This document shows, piece after piece, positions 43,244 through 52,693 of a stretch of 64,000 nt of DNA. Source of the stretch: Verrucomicrobiia bacterium. Lineage in GTDB: Bacteria; Verrucomicrobiota; Verrucomicrobiia; Verrucomicrobiales; Akkermansiaceae. A model generated the notes under the pieces. It saw only the letters and a list, made by a program, of their open reading frames with translations. It was not told the origin of the DNA and did not search any database. A program made the position numbers and the translations under genes. Location of the stretch: positions 124,001-188,000 of the forward strand of contig CANHQJ010000002.1 in NCBI GenBank assembly GCA_947462875.1. The letters are read 5' to 3'. How positions within the stretch are numbered: position 1 is the first letter of the stretch; every line of letters begins with the position of its first letter.

Positions 43244-46027
43244 ATGTCCGCCACAATCGCAACGTATCAATCGCTGATCATCGCACTCATGAGCGGCGTG
43301 GCTTTCGCTCAAGGGACCTACGATGAAAAACCGCTGCGAGGAAATCTGGCGGATGTTCCTTTTGCTCACACGGCGCTGGGCAGGGAATCGCATCGTTTCG
43401 CCCCTGCCGAGGTGAACCGTTACCGCATCTATGATTTTTACCAACGCCAGGCGCAGTGGCATCTGGAACAGCCAAGTCCCCAGGATGAACTGCTGCTGCC
43501 CTTCACCGGTCTCGATGGCGGACGGCGCGGGCATTGGGGCGTGACCAATGAGGCTTCGATCCAGGCGCTGAAACGCCAGACGCCTCCCACACTCCCGACC
43601 ATGCTCTCGCGCGGTGAGTATGGATTGCAGTACCTGACATGCCCGCAAAACGGAGCCGTGCTCGTTTATGATGTGCGATTGCCCGGTGTGCGGAGAGTGC
43701 TGACGAATGCCCGACTGCTCTCGCCGCCCGGGCCGTTCCGTGGGGCGGTGGACTGCTGGGGTTTTTCCGTGCAGGCTGCGGGAAATGAGTGGATGCAGGC
43801 CAATGCCAGCGAGTGGACGGCGGGGCCGCAAGCGGTCGTCTGCCGCAGCTATCACATGAGTGCCGGTGATGTCGCGTTTGCGCATCAGGTGGGAAATGCC
43901 GAATTTTTCGAACAAATCACGCTGCATGGAAAAGGCGATGACCTCGTGATGGTGCGGCGTTTTGCTTTGGCAAAGGGGATGCCGGAACTGCATTTCGCGC
44001 CCGCGGGTGCCGGGACGCATCAGGAGATCGCGGGAGGAGTCATGGTCACACCAGCGCAAGAAGGCGGTCATCATCATGTGCTCACCACGGGCGGTGGCGT
44101 GACCATGACCTTCGATGCCACAAGCAAAAAAATTCTGTTAGGCGCGGCGGCTGCCGAGGGATGGCTGGAAGTGCGCAGCTGGAAAGGCAACAAGGGAGCC
44201 GATGAAATCGCACGCATCAGGGAACTGCCAGCGCGCGATCCCATGGCCACCGTCCGGCAGAAAAAGCCGAGCTACCCGCAGGTGCTGCTCACGAAGGGAG
44301 TGATCCATGCCGATCCCGCCGCCGCCACATCGGCCTATCAGATCGATGACATACAAATCCCGTTCGAAAATCCCTGGCAGCAACCAATGACCCTGAGCGG
44401 CATCGATTTTGATCAAAACGGCATCGCCTATGTTTGCACGATGGTGGGGGATGTGTGGCGTGTGGAAGGCCTGGACGGCGGCCTGCGCGAAGTGAAATGG
44501 CGGCGCTATGCCTCGGGGCTGAATTTACCTCTGGGGCTGGTGGTCGTGGAGGGTGTGCCCTTTGTGAGCTGTCGCAAGCAGATCATGAAACTCCATGATC
44601 ACAATCAAGATGGCGAGGCGGATGAATATGAAACATTCAACCGCGTCGATCTTCCGCTGGGTGCCGATAACGGCGGTGATCTGCGGCGTGATCAACAGGG
44701 GACATTCTATCGCAATGGCGGTGCAGGCATTTTTTCCATCAGTGCCGATGGCAGCCAGATCAAGCAAGTGGGCAGCGGCTCGCGCAATCCGCTGGGCATC
44801 GGCGTGCGCAAGGATGGGCTGGTGCTTTCGGACTCCTCCGAGGGCGAGAACTACAACGGCACCTGCACGATTTTCGAATCGATGCATCCGGAAAACGCCC
44901 ACTCCCTCAGCAAAAAAAAGCGCATTCTCTATTTGCCGCGCGGCATCGATAGCTCGCCGGGCAGCCGTCTGTTTGTCAAGGAGCCGCGCTTCGGTCCCCT
45001 GGGCGATGCCATCATCGGCCTGAGCTTCGGCACGGGCACTTGGTATCAGATTCTGCGCGATGAAAACGAAGGCACTCCGCAGGCCGCGCTGCAGGCACTG
45101 CCAGGTGAGTTTGCCAGCGGAGCCATGCGGCTTGCGAAAAATCCCGCGGATGGCCAGATCTACTGCGTGGGGCTCGATGGCTGGGGCGACTATGCGGTGC
45201 AAGAAGGATGTTTCCATCGCCTGAGATTCACGGGGAAACAGTCGCTCCTGCCGCAGAGCTGGCAAGCGCATCGCAATGGCATCCTGGTGCGGTTTTCCCA
45301 ACCCATCGATGCCGCCTCTCTCCCAACGAAGAAGTTTTTCGCGCAACAATGGAATACCGTCGATTACCGCATGACCTACGGCTCGGCGGATTATTCCGTG
45401 CGTTCGCCGCAGGAAATCGGGCACGACCGCCTGACCATTTCGCGCGTCATGCTGCCGTCAGATCCCCACGTCGTTTTTTTCGAGATACCGGATCTGCGCC
45501 CTGCGATGTACACACAGCTGCATGGCCGTATCGTGGCGCGTTCGGGTGATGTGCTGGATCTGGACCTCTACTGCACTATCAACCGCCTGCGCGCCGATTT
45601 TCCCGGCGCGGTGGCATCCGCGCCTGAAAAACCCGATGCCCTGGTCGTGCGCGAGGAAGAGCAAAACGGCAACACCTACGAGGTCGTCACCGGATTTTTC
45701 GATCGCAAAGCGGGACGCGATGTGGTCAAGCGCCCGGTCGCGGAGGAAATTCCCTGGGACAAGGAAAAAATCGATTACGCGTGGGTGCGCAGCCACATCA
45801 TCGAGCAAAAATGCATCCTCTGCCATCAAGCGGGCACGCCGCATGATCTATCGACGTATGAAACACTCACCACAAAGCTCGTGCCGGGAAACCCGGCGAA
45901 GAGCCATCTGATCGGCCTCGTGAAAACCAGCACCATGCCGCCCTATCCGCTCCCCTTGCTGCACCCCTCCAGCATCGAAGCGCTGGAGCACTGGATCAAA
46001 ATCGGAGCGCCGCGAGAGCGGAAATGA
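43244..46027 (+). CDS. DUF6797-domain protein with C-terminal cytochrome c
   Basis: The predicted protein is 927 residues, exported (signal peptide to about residue 22, SGVAFAQ). The N-terminal part resembles DUF6797. The middle (about 350-650) is beta-propeller-like with FDQNGIAYVCTMVGDVWRVEGLDGG and GSRNPLGIGVRKDGLVLSDSS, as in sugar dehydrogenase-like PVC proteins. The C-terminus carries one c-type heme site, Cys857-Cys860-His861 in KCILCHQAG, and a likely axial Met in TSTMPPYP. It may oxidise a sugar or other substrate in the periplasm; the substrate is unknown. ATG 43244 was chosen for its good ribosome site (AAGGA) and signal peptide. Confidence 0.88.
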   Translation: MSATIATYQSLIIALMSGVAFAQGTYDEKPLRGNLADVPFAHTALGRESHRFAPAEVNRYRIYDFYQRQAQWHLEQPSPQDELLLPFTGLDGGRRGHWGVTNEASIQALKRQTPPTLPTMLSRGEYGLQYLTCPQNGAVLVYDVRLPGVRRVLTNARLLSPPGPFRGAVDCWGFSVQAAGNEWMQANASEWTAGPQAVVCRSYHMSAGDVAFAHQVGNAEFFEQITLHGKGDDLVMVRRFALAKGMPELHFAPAGAGTHQEIAGGVMVTPAQEGGHHHVLTTGGGVTMTFDATSKKILLGAAAAEGWLEVRSWKGNKGADEIARIRELPARDPMATVRQKKPSYPQVLLTKGVIHADPAAATSAYQIDDIQIPFENPWQQPMTLSGIDFDQNGIAYVCTMVGDVWRVEGLDGGLREVKWRRYASGLNLPLGLVVVEGVPFVSCRKQIMKLHDHNQDGEADEYETFNRVDLPLGADNGGDLRRDQQGTFYRNGGAGIFSISADGSQIKQVGSGSRNPLGIGVRKDGLVLSDSSEGENYNGTCTIFESMHPENAHSLSKKKRILYLPRGIDSSPGSRLFVKEPRFGPLGDAIIGLSFGTGTWYQILRDENEGTPQAALQALPGEFASGAMRLAKNPADGQIYCVGLDGWGDYAVQEGCFHRLRFTGKQSLLPQSWQAHRNGILVRFSQPIDAASLPTKKFFAQQWNTVDYRMTYGSADYSVRSPQEIGHDRLTISRVMLPSDPHVVFFEIPDLRPAMYTQLHGRIVARSGDVLDLDLYCTINRLRADFPGAVASAPEKPDALVVREEEQNGNTYEVVTGFFDRKAGRDVVKRPVAEEIPWDKEKIDYAWVRSHIIEQKCILCHQAGTPHDLSTYETLTTKLVPGNPAKSHLIGLVKTSTMPPYPLPLLHPSSIEALEHWIKIGAPRERK

Positions 46028-46042
46028 TCCGTCTCGCGGCGC
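46007..46042. terminator. Strong hairpin at convergent 3' ends
   Basis: An 11-bp perfect stem (GCGCCGCGAGA, 46007-46017, with 46032-46042), plus three further inner CGG/CCG pairs, overlaps the stop codon of the DUF6797 gene and precedes the clpB end by 16 bp. No T-run follows, so it may stop transcription from both sides together with another factor. Confidence 0.65.
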
Positions 46043-46057
46043 CGCCACGTTTCACTG

Positions 46058-48637
46058 TCACGCCGATTTCACGAACGTCAGCGCGTTGTTTTCCATGCCG
46101 ACTTCGATCACGTCGCCTTCGCTGAATTTGCCATCGAGCACGGCCATGCTGAGGGGGTCGAGCAGGTGGTGTTGGATGGCGCGTTTGAGCGGGCGGGCAC
46201 CGTAGATCGGGTCGTAGCCTTGGGTGGCGAGGTATTCTTTGGCTTCGCTGCTGAGGGCGAGGGCCAGGCCTTGTTTGGCAAGGCGTTGGCGCAGGCGCGT
46301 CAGTTGGATCTCGACGATGCTGGTGATTTCCTCGCGGGCGAGGCGGTCGAAGATGATCGTTTCATCGATGCGGTTCAAGAACTCCGGGCGGAAATGCGCG
46401 CGCAGGGCTTCTAACACTTTGGCTTCGCGTTGCTCGGCGTTTTCCTCGTGGAGGATGAATTGCGAGCCGATGTTCGAGGTCAGGATGATGACGGTGTTGC
46501 GGAAGTCCACGGTGCGGCCCTGGCCATCGGTGATGCGGCCATCATCGAGCACTTGCAGCAAGACGTTGAAGACATCGCTGTGCGCTTTTTCGATCTCATC
46601 GAAAAGGATCACGCTGTAGGGCTTGCGGCGCACGCGTTCGCTGAGTTGTCCGCCTTCTTCGTAGCCGACGTATCCCGGAGGCGCGCCGATCAAGCGGGCG
46701 ACGCTGTGTTTTTCCATATACTCTGACATGTCGAGGCGGACCATCGCGTTTTCGTCATCGAAGAGGAACTCCGCGAGGGCTTTCGAGAGCTCGGTTTTGC
46801 CGACGCCGGTGGGGCCGAGGAAAAGGAACGAGCCGACGGGGCGGTTCTCATCCTGCAAGCCCGAGCGCGCGCGGCGCACGGCATTCGATACAGCAGTGAT
46901 CGCTTTTTTCTGACCGATCACGCGGTCGCCGAGGCGGGCTTCCATCGTGAGCAGTTTCGTGCGTTCGCCCTCTTGCAAGCGGTTCACGGGGATGCCCGTC
47001 CACGCCGAAACGACGCGGGCGATGTCATCTTCCGTGACTTCCTCTTTGAGGATGCCGCCGTTGAGTTGGTATTGTGTGAGTTTTTCTTTCGCGGCTTCCA
47101 GCTCGCGCTGCACGTTCGGCAATTCGCCGTAGGTGATTTCCGAGGCACGCGTCAGGTTGCCGATGCGCTGCGCTTGCTCGGCCTGGGTTTTGAGCGACTC
47201 GATTTTTTCCTGGGCGGCACGCACTTCATCGATGACGGCTTTTTCATTGCGCCATTGTGTGATCAAGGCCGCGCTCTGCTCCTTGAGGTTCGATTGCTCT
47301 TCTTTGACTTTTTCCAAACGGGCGAGGGAGGGCTTGTCCTTCTCCTTCTCTAACGCTTTTTTCTCCATTTCGAGTTGCAGCACCTGGCGCTCGATCTGGT
47401 CGATCTCGGTGGGCATGGAGTCGAGCTCGATTTTCAAGCGAGATGCAGCCTCGTCGATCAAGTCCACGGCCTTGTCGGGCAGGAAACGATCGGAAATGTA
47501 GCGGTCGGAGAGAGTGGCGGCGGCGACGAGGGCGCTATCCTGGATGCGCACGCCGTGGTGCACCTCGTAGCGCTCCTTCAGTCCGCGCAAGATGGCGATG
47601 GTGTCTTCCGCCGAGGGCTCGCCGACGAGCACGGGCTGGAAACGGCGCTCGAGTGCGGCGTCTTTTTCGATGTGCTTGCGATACTCATCGAGCGTGGTCG
47701 CGCCGATGGTGGAGAGTTCGCCGCGGGCGAGTTGCGGCTTGAGCAAATTCGAGGCATCGACCGCGCCCTCGCTGGCTCCTGCGCCGACGATGGTATGCAG
47801 CTCATCGATGAACAAAATGATTTCTCCTGCCGATTCGGTGACTTCCTTGAGGAAAGCTTTCAGGCGGTCCTCGAACTCGCCGCGATACTTCGCGCCCGCG
47901 AGCATGCCGCCGACATCCATGACGATGATGCGTTTGTTTTTCATCGAGTCCGGCACGTCGCCCGAAACGATGCGGCGGGCGAGACCTTCGACGATGGCGG
48001 TTTTGCCAACGCCGGGTTCGCCGATGAGCACGGGGTTGTTTTTCGTGCGGCGCGAGAGCACCTGCATCACGCGGCGGATTTCGTTATCGCGGCCGATGAC
48101 GGGATCGATCTTGCCCTCGCGGGCGCGGGCGGTGAGGTCGGTGCCGTATTTTTCGAGTGTCTGGTATTTTCCTTCGGGATTTTCGTCGGTGACCTTTTGG
48201 CTGCCGCGCACCGATTGGATCGCCTCGCGTGCTTTTGCCTCGGTGAGGCCGGCGGTTTTCAGGAGCTTGCCAGCGGGGGAGTCCGACTTCAACACACCTA
48301 ACACAAAGTGCTCGACGCTGAGGAAATCATCGCCGAGAGCTTCGCGCGCTTCATCGGCGGCATCGAGGTTCGCGCGCAGGCCGTAGCTGAGCTGCGGTTG
48401 CGAGGTGGAGCCTTGCACCTTGGGCTCGGCGGCGAGGTTATCGCGCACGGCGGCCTTCAGCTTGGCGAGATCGACGCCGGCCTTTTGCAGGATGGGGAGC
48501 AGGATGCCGCCGTCCTGTTCCAAGAGGGTTTGCAGCACGTGCGCGCTCTTGAGTTCCGCATGGCTCGATTTTGAGGCGAGTCGCTGCGCTTGCTGAAGAG
48601 CTTCCTGGAGTTTCTGTGTGATTTTATCGAGTCCCAT
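46058..48637 (-). CDS. clpB: Chaperone ClpB (Hsp100 disaggregase)
   Basis: The predicted protein is 859 residues, the normal ClpB length. The N-domain (about 1-145) is followed by AAA1 with [15 protein letters not shown] and the Walker [14 protein letters not shown], the coiled-coil middle domain (about 400-520) that distinguishes ClpB from ClpA/C, and AAA2 with [19 protein letters not shown] and Walker [11 protein letters not shown]. With DnaK it dissolves protein aggregates in the cytoplasm after heat stress. No CIRCE element is visible upstream. It is a single gene. Confidence 0.98.
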   Translation of the reverse strand: MGLDKITQKLQEALQQAQRLASKSSHAELKSAHVLQTLLEQDGGILLPILQKAGVDLAKLKAAVRDNLAAEPKVQGSTSQPQLSYGLRANLDAADEAREALGDDFLSVEHFVLGVLKSDSPAGKLLKTAGLTEAKAREAIQSVRGSQKVTDENPEGKYQTLEKYGTDLTARAREGKIDPVIGRDNEIRRVMQVLSRRTKNNPVLIGEPGVGKTAIVEGLARRIVSGDVPDSMKNKRIIVMDVGGMLAGAKYRGEFEDRLKAFLKEVTESAGEIILFIDELHTIVGAGASEGAVDASNLLKPQLARGELSTIGATTLDEYRKHIEKDAALERRFQPVLVGEPSAEDTIAILRGLKERYEVHHGVRIQDSALVAAATLSDRYISDRFLPDKAVDLIDEAASRLKIELDSMPTEIDQIERQVLQLEMEKKALEKEKDKPSLARLEKVKEEQSNLKEQSAALITQWRNEKAVIDEVRAAQEKIESLKTQAEQAQRIGNLTRASEITYGELPNVQRELEAAKEKLTQYQLNGGILKEEVTEDDIARVVSAWTGIPVNRLQEGERTKLLTMEARLGDRVIGQKKAITAVSNAVRRARSGLQDENRPVGSFLFLGPTGVGKTELSKALAEFLFDDENAMVRLDMSEYMEKHSVARLIGAPPGYVGYEEGGQLSERVRRKPYSVILFDEIEKAHSDVFNVLLQVLDDGRITDGQGRTVDFRNTVIILTSNIGSQFILHEENAEQREAKVLEALRAHFRPEFLNRIDETIIFDRLAREEITSIVEIQLTRLRQRLAKQGLALALSSEAKEYLATQGYDPIYGARPLKRAIQHHLLDPLSMAVLDGKFSEGDVIEVGMENNALTFVKSA

Positions 48638-48823
48638 GGTCTTGGTTCTTTCTTGATTGTGGGTAATGTAAGTGAGGAGGCGTGGTTCCGCTACGCTGGG
48701 GTTGCGATTTTGTGCGCCTTTTTTATTGTCATGGGTAGGATGTCATAGAGAAAAGTTTATTCAAATTATTTTCGTAAAAATTTTGCTATGATGCGATCAG
48801 TCTGATCAGGCCGATGAGACGAA

Positions 48824-49648
48824 CTAGTCTGATCGTGTTCGCCGACGAATGGCGAAGGGCAGCAGCACCGCGAGCGTGAGTGCGGCGGAAATGGCGGCGG
48901 CTTGGGGGAGATTGCGGTCGTTGAAATTGCGTTGGGCGATTTTATTGCCGATCATTTCACTTTCCTTGCCACCGACGAGATCGGGGATGATATAGGAGCC
49001 GAGCATGGGGATGAAGACCACGATGGCGGCGGTGCTGATGCCGCGGCGGATGCCGGGCAGAAAGACCTGGCGCAGGGCGCGGGCACGCGAGGCCCCGAGG
49101 TCGCGGGCGGCATCCAGCAGGGTGAAATCGAATTTTTCCGCGGTGGCATAGAGCGGCAAGATCGCAAAGGGCAGGAAGCTGTAAATGCTGACCACGATCA
49201 CGGTGGCGGGGTGATAGAGCAGCATGGCGTTCGCTTCTAACAGATGCATGTTCCGTAACAGCATGGCGAGAGGACCCTCGGTATGGAGGATTTGTTTCCA
49301 GGCGAACACGCGGATCAAAAAGTTCGTCCAAAACGGCACCACGACGAGCAGCAGCAGCCAGTTCTTTGCCGAAGCCGAAGCGCGTGCCATCGTCCAGGCC
49401 ACGGGCAGCGCGAGCAGCAAACAGGCGGCGGTGGTGATCAGCGCGATGACGACGGTGCGAGCGATGATGGTCGGGAAAAAGGGATCCGCCAGCGTCTTGA
49501 ATGCCGAGAGCGACCAACCCGCCGCGATGCCGCCATTGCTGGTGGCGGGCTTGAAGGCGATGTAACACACCAGCAAGGTGGGGATGGCGACGAAGACGAG
49601 AAGCCACAACAAGCTGGGAAGTGAGGCGCGGAGTTCCCGGGATTTCAT
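48824..49648 (-). CDS. potB: Polyamine-type ABC transporter permease
   Basis: The predicted protein is 274 residues with six membrane helices and the cytoplasmic EAA-like loop DAARDLGASRARALRQVFLPGIRRG that contacts the ATPase. The PotB-type features are ANAMLLYHPATVIV and PMLGSYIIPDLVGGKESEMIGNKI. Its start overlaps the end of potA by 4 bp (ATGA). A normal spermidine/putrescine system also has potC and potD; neither follows here, since the next gene is clpB. Confidence 0.93.
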   Translation of the reverse strand: MKSRELRASLPSLLWLLVFVAIPTLLVCYIAFKPATSNGGIAAGWSLSAFKTLADPFFPTIIARTVVIALITTAACLLLALPVAWTMARASASAKNWLLLLVVVPFWTNFLIRVFAWKQILHTEGPLAMLLRNMHLLEANAMLLYHPATVIVVSIYSFLPFAILPLYATAEKFDFTLLDAARDLGASRARALRQVFLPGIRRGISTAAIVVFIPMLGSYIIPDLVGGKESEMIGNKIAQRNFNDRNLPQAAAISAALTLAVLLPFAIRRRTRSD

Positions 49649-50799
49649 GGCGCGGCGTCGTGGGGTTCTTCGTCCAGCTCGGTGAGCAGAGCCTCGTCCT
49701 GCGCATCGTAGGATTCTAACAGAAAACTGTCATCCGCCTGCCAATGCACCCACACGGCATCGCCCTCGGCGAGGGAGGCATCGGACGCGCTGAACTTCTG
49801 GTGCTGCACTTCGGCGGTGAGAAGCAGCGGTCCGCAGCGCACGCGGTAGCGGGTGTGTGAGCCGAAATAAATGCGGTCCTCGATGAGGCCTTGCGCGCGA
49901 TTGCGATCAGGCGCGGGTTCCGGTTCGCTGCGGCTGAGGTGGATTTTTTCCGGGCGCAGCGAGAGGTGCACCGAGTCGCCGGGGCGCAGCGGGCGCTCGT
50001 GTTTTACGATGATGGACCTTTCCGCATCGATCCGCGCGCGCGAGTGATGCGGGTCCAGCGAGCTCTCCAGAGTGGCATTGAGAAAATTCGTATCGCCGAT
50101 GAAAGCGGCCACAAACGAATTGTGCGGGGTCTCGTAAATTTGCGTGGGCGTGCCGATTTGCTGGATGCGGCCGTGATTCATCACCGCGATCTGATCCGAG
50201 ATGGAAATGGCCTCGCTTTGATCGTGCGTGACGTAGAGGAAGGTGATGCCGACTTCCTCGTGGATGGCGTTCAGCTCCATCAGCAGGCGCTGGCGGAGTT
50301 TCAGGTCGAGCGCGGCGAGCGGCTCATCCAGCAACAGCACCTGCGGGCGGTTCACCAGCGCGCGGGCGATGGCGACGCGTTGCTTTTGTCCGCCGGAAAT
50401 GGCCCCGATGCCCTTGTCCGCATGCGCTTCCAGATCGACGAGCGCAAGCATGCGATCGACTTCCCGACGGATCGTGTTTTTGTCGTGCCCGGCGATTTTC
50501 AGGCCGAAGGCGATGTTTTCGCGCACCGTGAGATGGGGGAACAGCGCGTAGTTTTGAAACACCGTATTGACCTTGCGGCGTTCGGGCGGCAGGTCGGTGA
50601 TATCGATGCCATCCAAAAAAATCCGGCCCTGATCCGGTTTGTCAAAGCCCGCCGCCATGCGCAGCAGGGTCGTCTTGCCGCTGCCCGATGGCCCCAGCAG
50701 CGAAAACACCTGGCCTTTTTCGATCGAAAGGGAAACATCATCCACCGCCCGGAACGAGCCGTACGATTTGCGGATGTTTTCAAAACGAAGAAACGACAT
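49645..50799 (-). CDS. potA: Polyamine-type ABC transporter ATPase
   Basis: The predicted protein is 384 residues. The nucleotide-binding domain (about 1-240) has Walker A GPSGSGKTTLL, Q-loop FQNYALFPHL, the signature ISGGQKQRVAIARAL, Walker B LLLDEPLAALD and the H-loop VTHDQ. A C-terminal TOBE-type domain follows (about 245-350). This matches PotA, the ATPase of spermidine/putrescine importers. Related importers for other compounds share the architecture. It forms a two-gene operon with potB and is divergent from the GspE/PilB gene. Confidence 0.93.
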   Translation of the reverse strand: MSFLRFENIRKSYGSFRAVDDVSLSIEKGQVFSLLGPSGSGKTTLLRMAAGFDKPDQGRIFLDGIDITDLPPERRKVNTVFQNYALFPHLTVRENIAFGLKIAGHDKNTIRREVDRMLALVDLEAHADKGIGAISGGQKQRVAIARALVNRPQVLLLDEPLAALDLKLRQRLLMELNAIHEEVGITFLYVTHDQSEAISISDQIAVMNHGRIQQIGTPTQIYETPHNSFVAAFIGDTNFLNATLESSLDPHHSRARIDAERSIIVKHERPLRPGDSVHLSLRPEKIHLSRSEPEPAPDRNRAQGLIEDRIYFGSHTRYRVRCGPLLLTAEVQHQKFSASDASLAEGDAVWVHWQADDSFLLESYDAQDEALLTELDEEPHDAAP

Positions 50800-50966
50800 G
50801 ACCTACGGCCACAACCCACCAAAGCCCGGCGCTGATGACAAGGACATTTGTCGCCGATTTGCCCCTGGCGAATGAGTGGGCATGCCATTTTTCCTCAGAC
50901 TGGCAAAAACTTTTCCAAGACAAGTTTGCCAAACCGCGGTTTTTGTAAGAGAAGAGTCTTGTCACC

Positions 50967-52682
50967 ATGATGGAAATACTGATCGATCCCGCTCGCCGCT
51001 CCGGTTGCGAGGACATTGAAAATTTGGAAAAAGTCATTGAGGCTTCGTCGCTGCGGCAACGTTCGCCCTTGGATGACATTCTCGATGCCAATGTGGTGGA
51101 TGAGGAAAAATACCTGCGCGAACTGGCGAACGACATCGGCATGGAGTGGCTGGAGAGCATTCCTGCGGTGGAGCACCCGTTGCCGCTGCGCGAGCTTTGT
51201 GGGCCGCGTATCGCCTTGCGGCATCGCCTTCTGCCCATCGCCATCATCGAGGAAGGGGAGAAAAAACGCCTTCGCCTCGCGACTTTCGATCCCTTCAATC
51301 TCGTCGCCCGCCAGGCCGCTTCGCAGTCGCTGGAAGTGCCCATCGAATGGTGCATGGCTTCGCGCCGTCGCATCCACGAATCCCTGCGCCGCCTGTATGG
51401 TGTGGGTGCGGACACGTTCGAACAAATTCTCGAAGGCCGCGACCTCGATTACGAGCGACTGGAATCGCACGATGAGGCCAACGTCATCGACAAGGACGAC
51501 GATGAAGAGGCCAGCGTGGTGAAATTTGTCAACCAGATCATCCGCGAATCGCTGGAGCAGCGCGCCACCGATATTCACGTGGAGCCGCTGAGCACCAACC
51601 TGCGCATCCGTTACCGCATCGACGGCAAGCTGGTCGAGGTGACCGTGCCGGAAAACATCAAGGCCTTGCAAAGTTCGGTGATCGCCCGTTTGAAAATCAT
51701 GGCGCGTCTCGACATCGCCGAGCGCCGCATGCCGCAGGACGGTCGTATCAACCTGCAGTTCGAAGGGCAGACCATCGACGTCCGTGTCGCCACCGTGCCC
51801 ACGGTCGAGGGCGAGAGTGTCTCCCTGCGTTTGCTCAACCAGGAGAAATTCAGCCTCGACAAGCTGGGCATGGAGCCCTTTGTGCGCAAGCGCATCGAGT
51901 CCCTGCTGCACCTGTCCAACGGCATCATCCTCATCACCGGACCGACGGGTTCCGGTAAATCGACCAGCCTCTACAGCTTCCTCACCGAGGTGAACCACCC
52001 GGACCGCCGCATCGTGACCGTGGAAGATCCGGTGGAAAACAAACTGCCCGGCGTGATGCAGATCGCGGTGAAGTCGGAGATCGGTCTCACTTTCGCCACC
52101 GCCCTGCGTTCCATCCTGCGTGCCGACCCGAACATTGTCATGATCGGTGAGATTCGCGACCTGGAAACGGCCGAGATCGCGATCCGCGCCTCGCTCACGG
52201 GTCACCTTGTGTTTTCCACCCTGCACACCAACGATGCGCTCGGCGGCTTGAGCCGTTTGATCGACATGGGTGTGGAGCCGTTCCTGGTAGCGGCGGCGGT
52301 TCGTGCTTTCCTCGCCCAGCGTCTGGTGCGTCGCCTTTGCCCGCATTGCAAGGTGCCGCGCGAGGTGACTCCGCAAATGCGCGAGGAATTCGGCATCCCA
52401 CACGACATCCCCGGCCAGGCCTACAGCCCGCGTGGCTGCGATCGCTGCCGGAACACGGGATTTTCCGGTCGATTGGCGATTTATGAAGCGGCGCTCATTT
52501 CGCCTGCGATCCAGGAAATGGTGACCCATCAGGCTCCCGCAGCCGAAATCCGTGCCCAGGCGCTCAAGGATGGCTACATACCGATGCGCATCTACGGCTG
52601 GCACAAGGTCATGCAAGGGCAGACTACCATCGAAGAAATCATCTCCGTCACCGCTACCGACATCGGCGGTGATGACGCATAA
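50967..52682 (+). CDS. Type II secretion/type IV pilus assembly ATPase (GspE/PilB)
   Basis: The predicted protein is 571 residues. An N-terminal MshEN-like domain (about 1-150) precedes the ATPase core with ATDIHVEP, Walker A ITGPTGSGKSTSLYS, the Asp box TVEDPVE, the Walker B GEIRDLETAEIAIRASLTGHLVFSTLHTND and a zinc cluster CPHC...CDRC. It powers assembly of pilus or pseudopilus fibres. The next gene, 11 bp downstream, encodes the matching membrane platform. The Verru_Chthon-A pseudopilin at 569-3931 is a possible client, though distant. Confidence 0.95.
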   Translation: MMEILIDPARRSGCEDIENLEKVIEASSLRQRSPLDDILDANVVDEEKYLRELANDIGMEWLESIPAVEHPLPLRELCGPRIALRHRLLPIAIIEEGEKKRLRLATFDPFNLVARQAASQSLEVPIEWCMASRRRIHESLRRLYGVGADTFEQILEGRDLDYERLESHDEANVIDKDDDEEASVVKFVNQIIRESLEQRATDIHVEPLSTNLRIRYRIDGKLVEVTVPENIKALQSSVIARLKIMARLDIAERRMPQDGRINLQFEGQTIDVRVATVPTVEGESVSLRLLNQEKFSLDKLGMEPFVRKRIESLLHLSNGIILITGPTGSGKSTSLYSFLTEVNHPDRRIVTVEDPVENKLPGVMQIAVKSEIGLTFATALRSILRADPNIVMIGEIRDLETAEIAIRASLTGHLVFSTLHTNDALGGLSRLIDMGVEPFLVAAAVRAFLAQRLVRRLCPHCKVPREVTPQMREEFGIPHDIPGQAYSPRGCDRCRNTGFSGRLAIYEAALISPAIQEMVTHQAPAAEIRAQALKDGYIPMRIYGWHKVMQGQTTIEEIISVTATDIGGDDA

Positions 52683-52693
52683 TACCAGGGATC

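Noticed and set aside
50895-52616. A 573-residue open frame on the minus strand opposite the GspE/PilB gene
   Set aside because: It is antisense to a gene with clear motifs, has a composition typical of a shadow frame in GC-rich DNA, and shows no family features.
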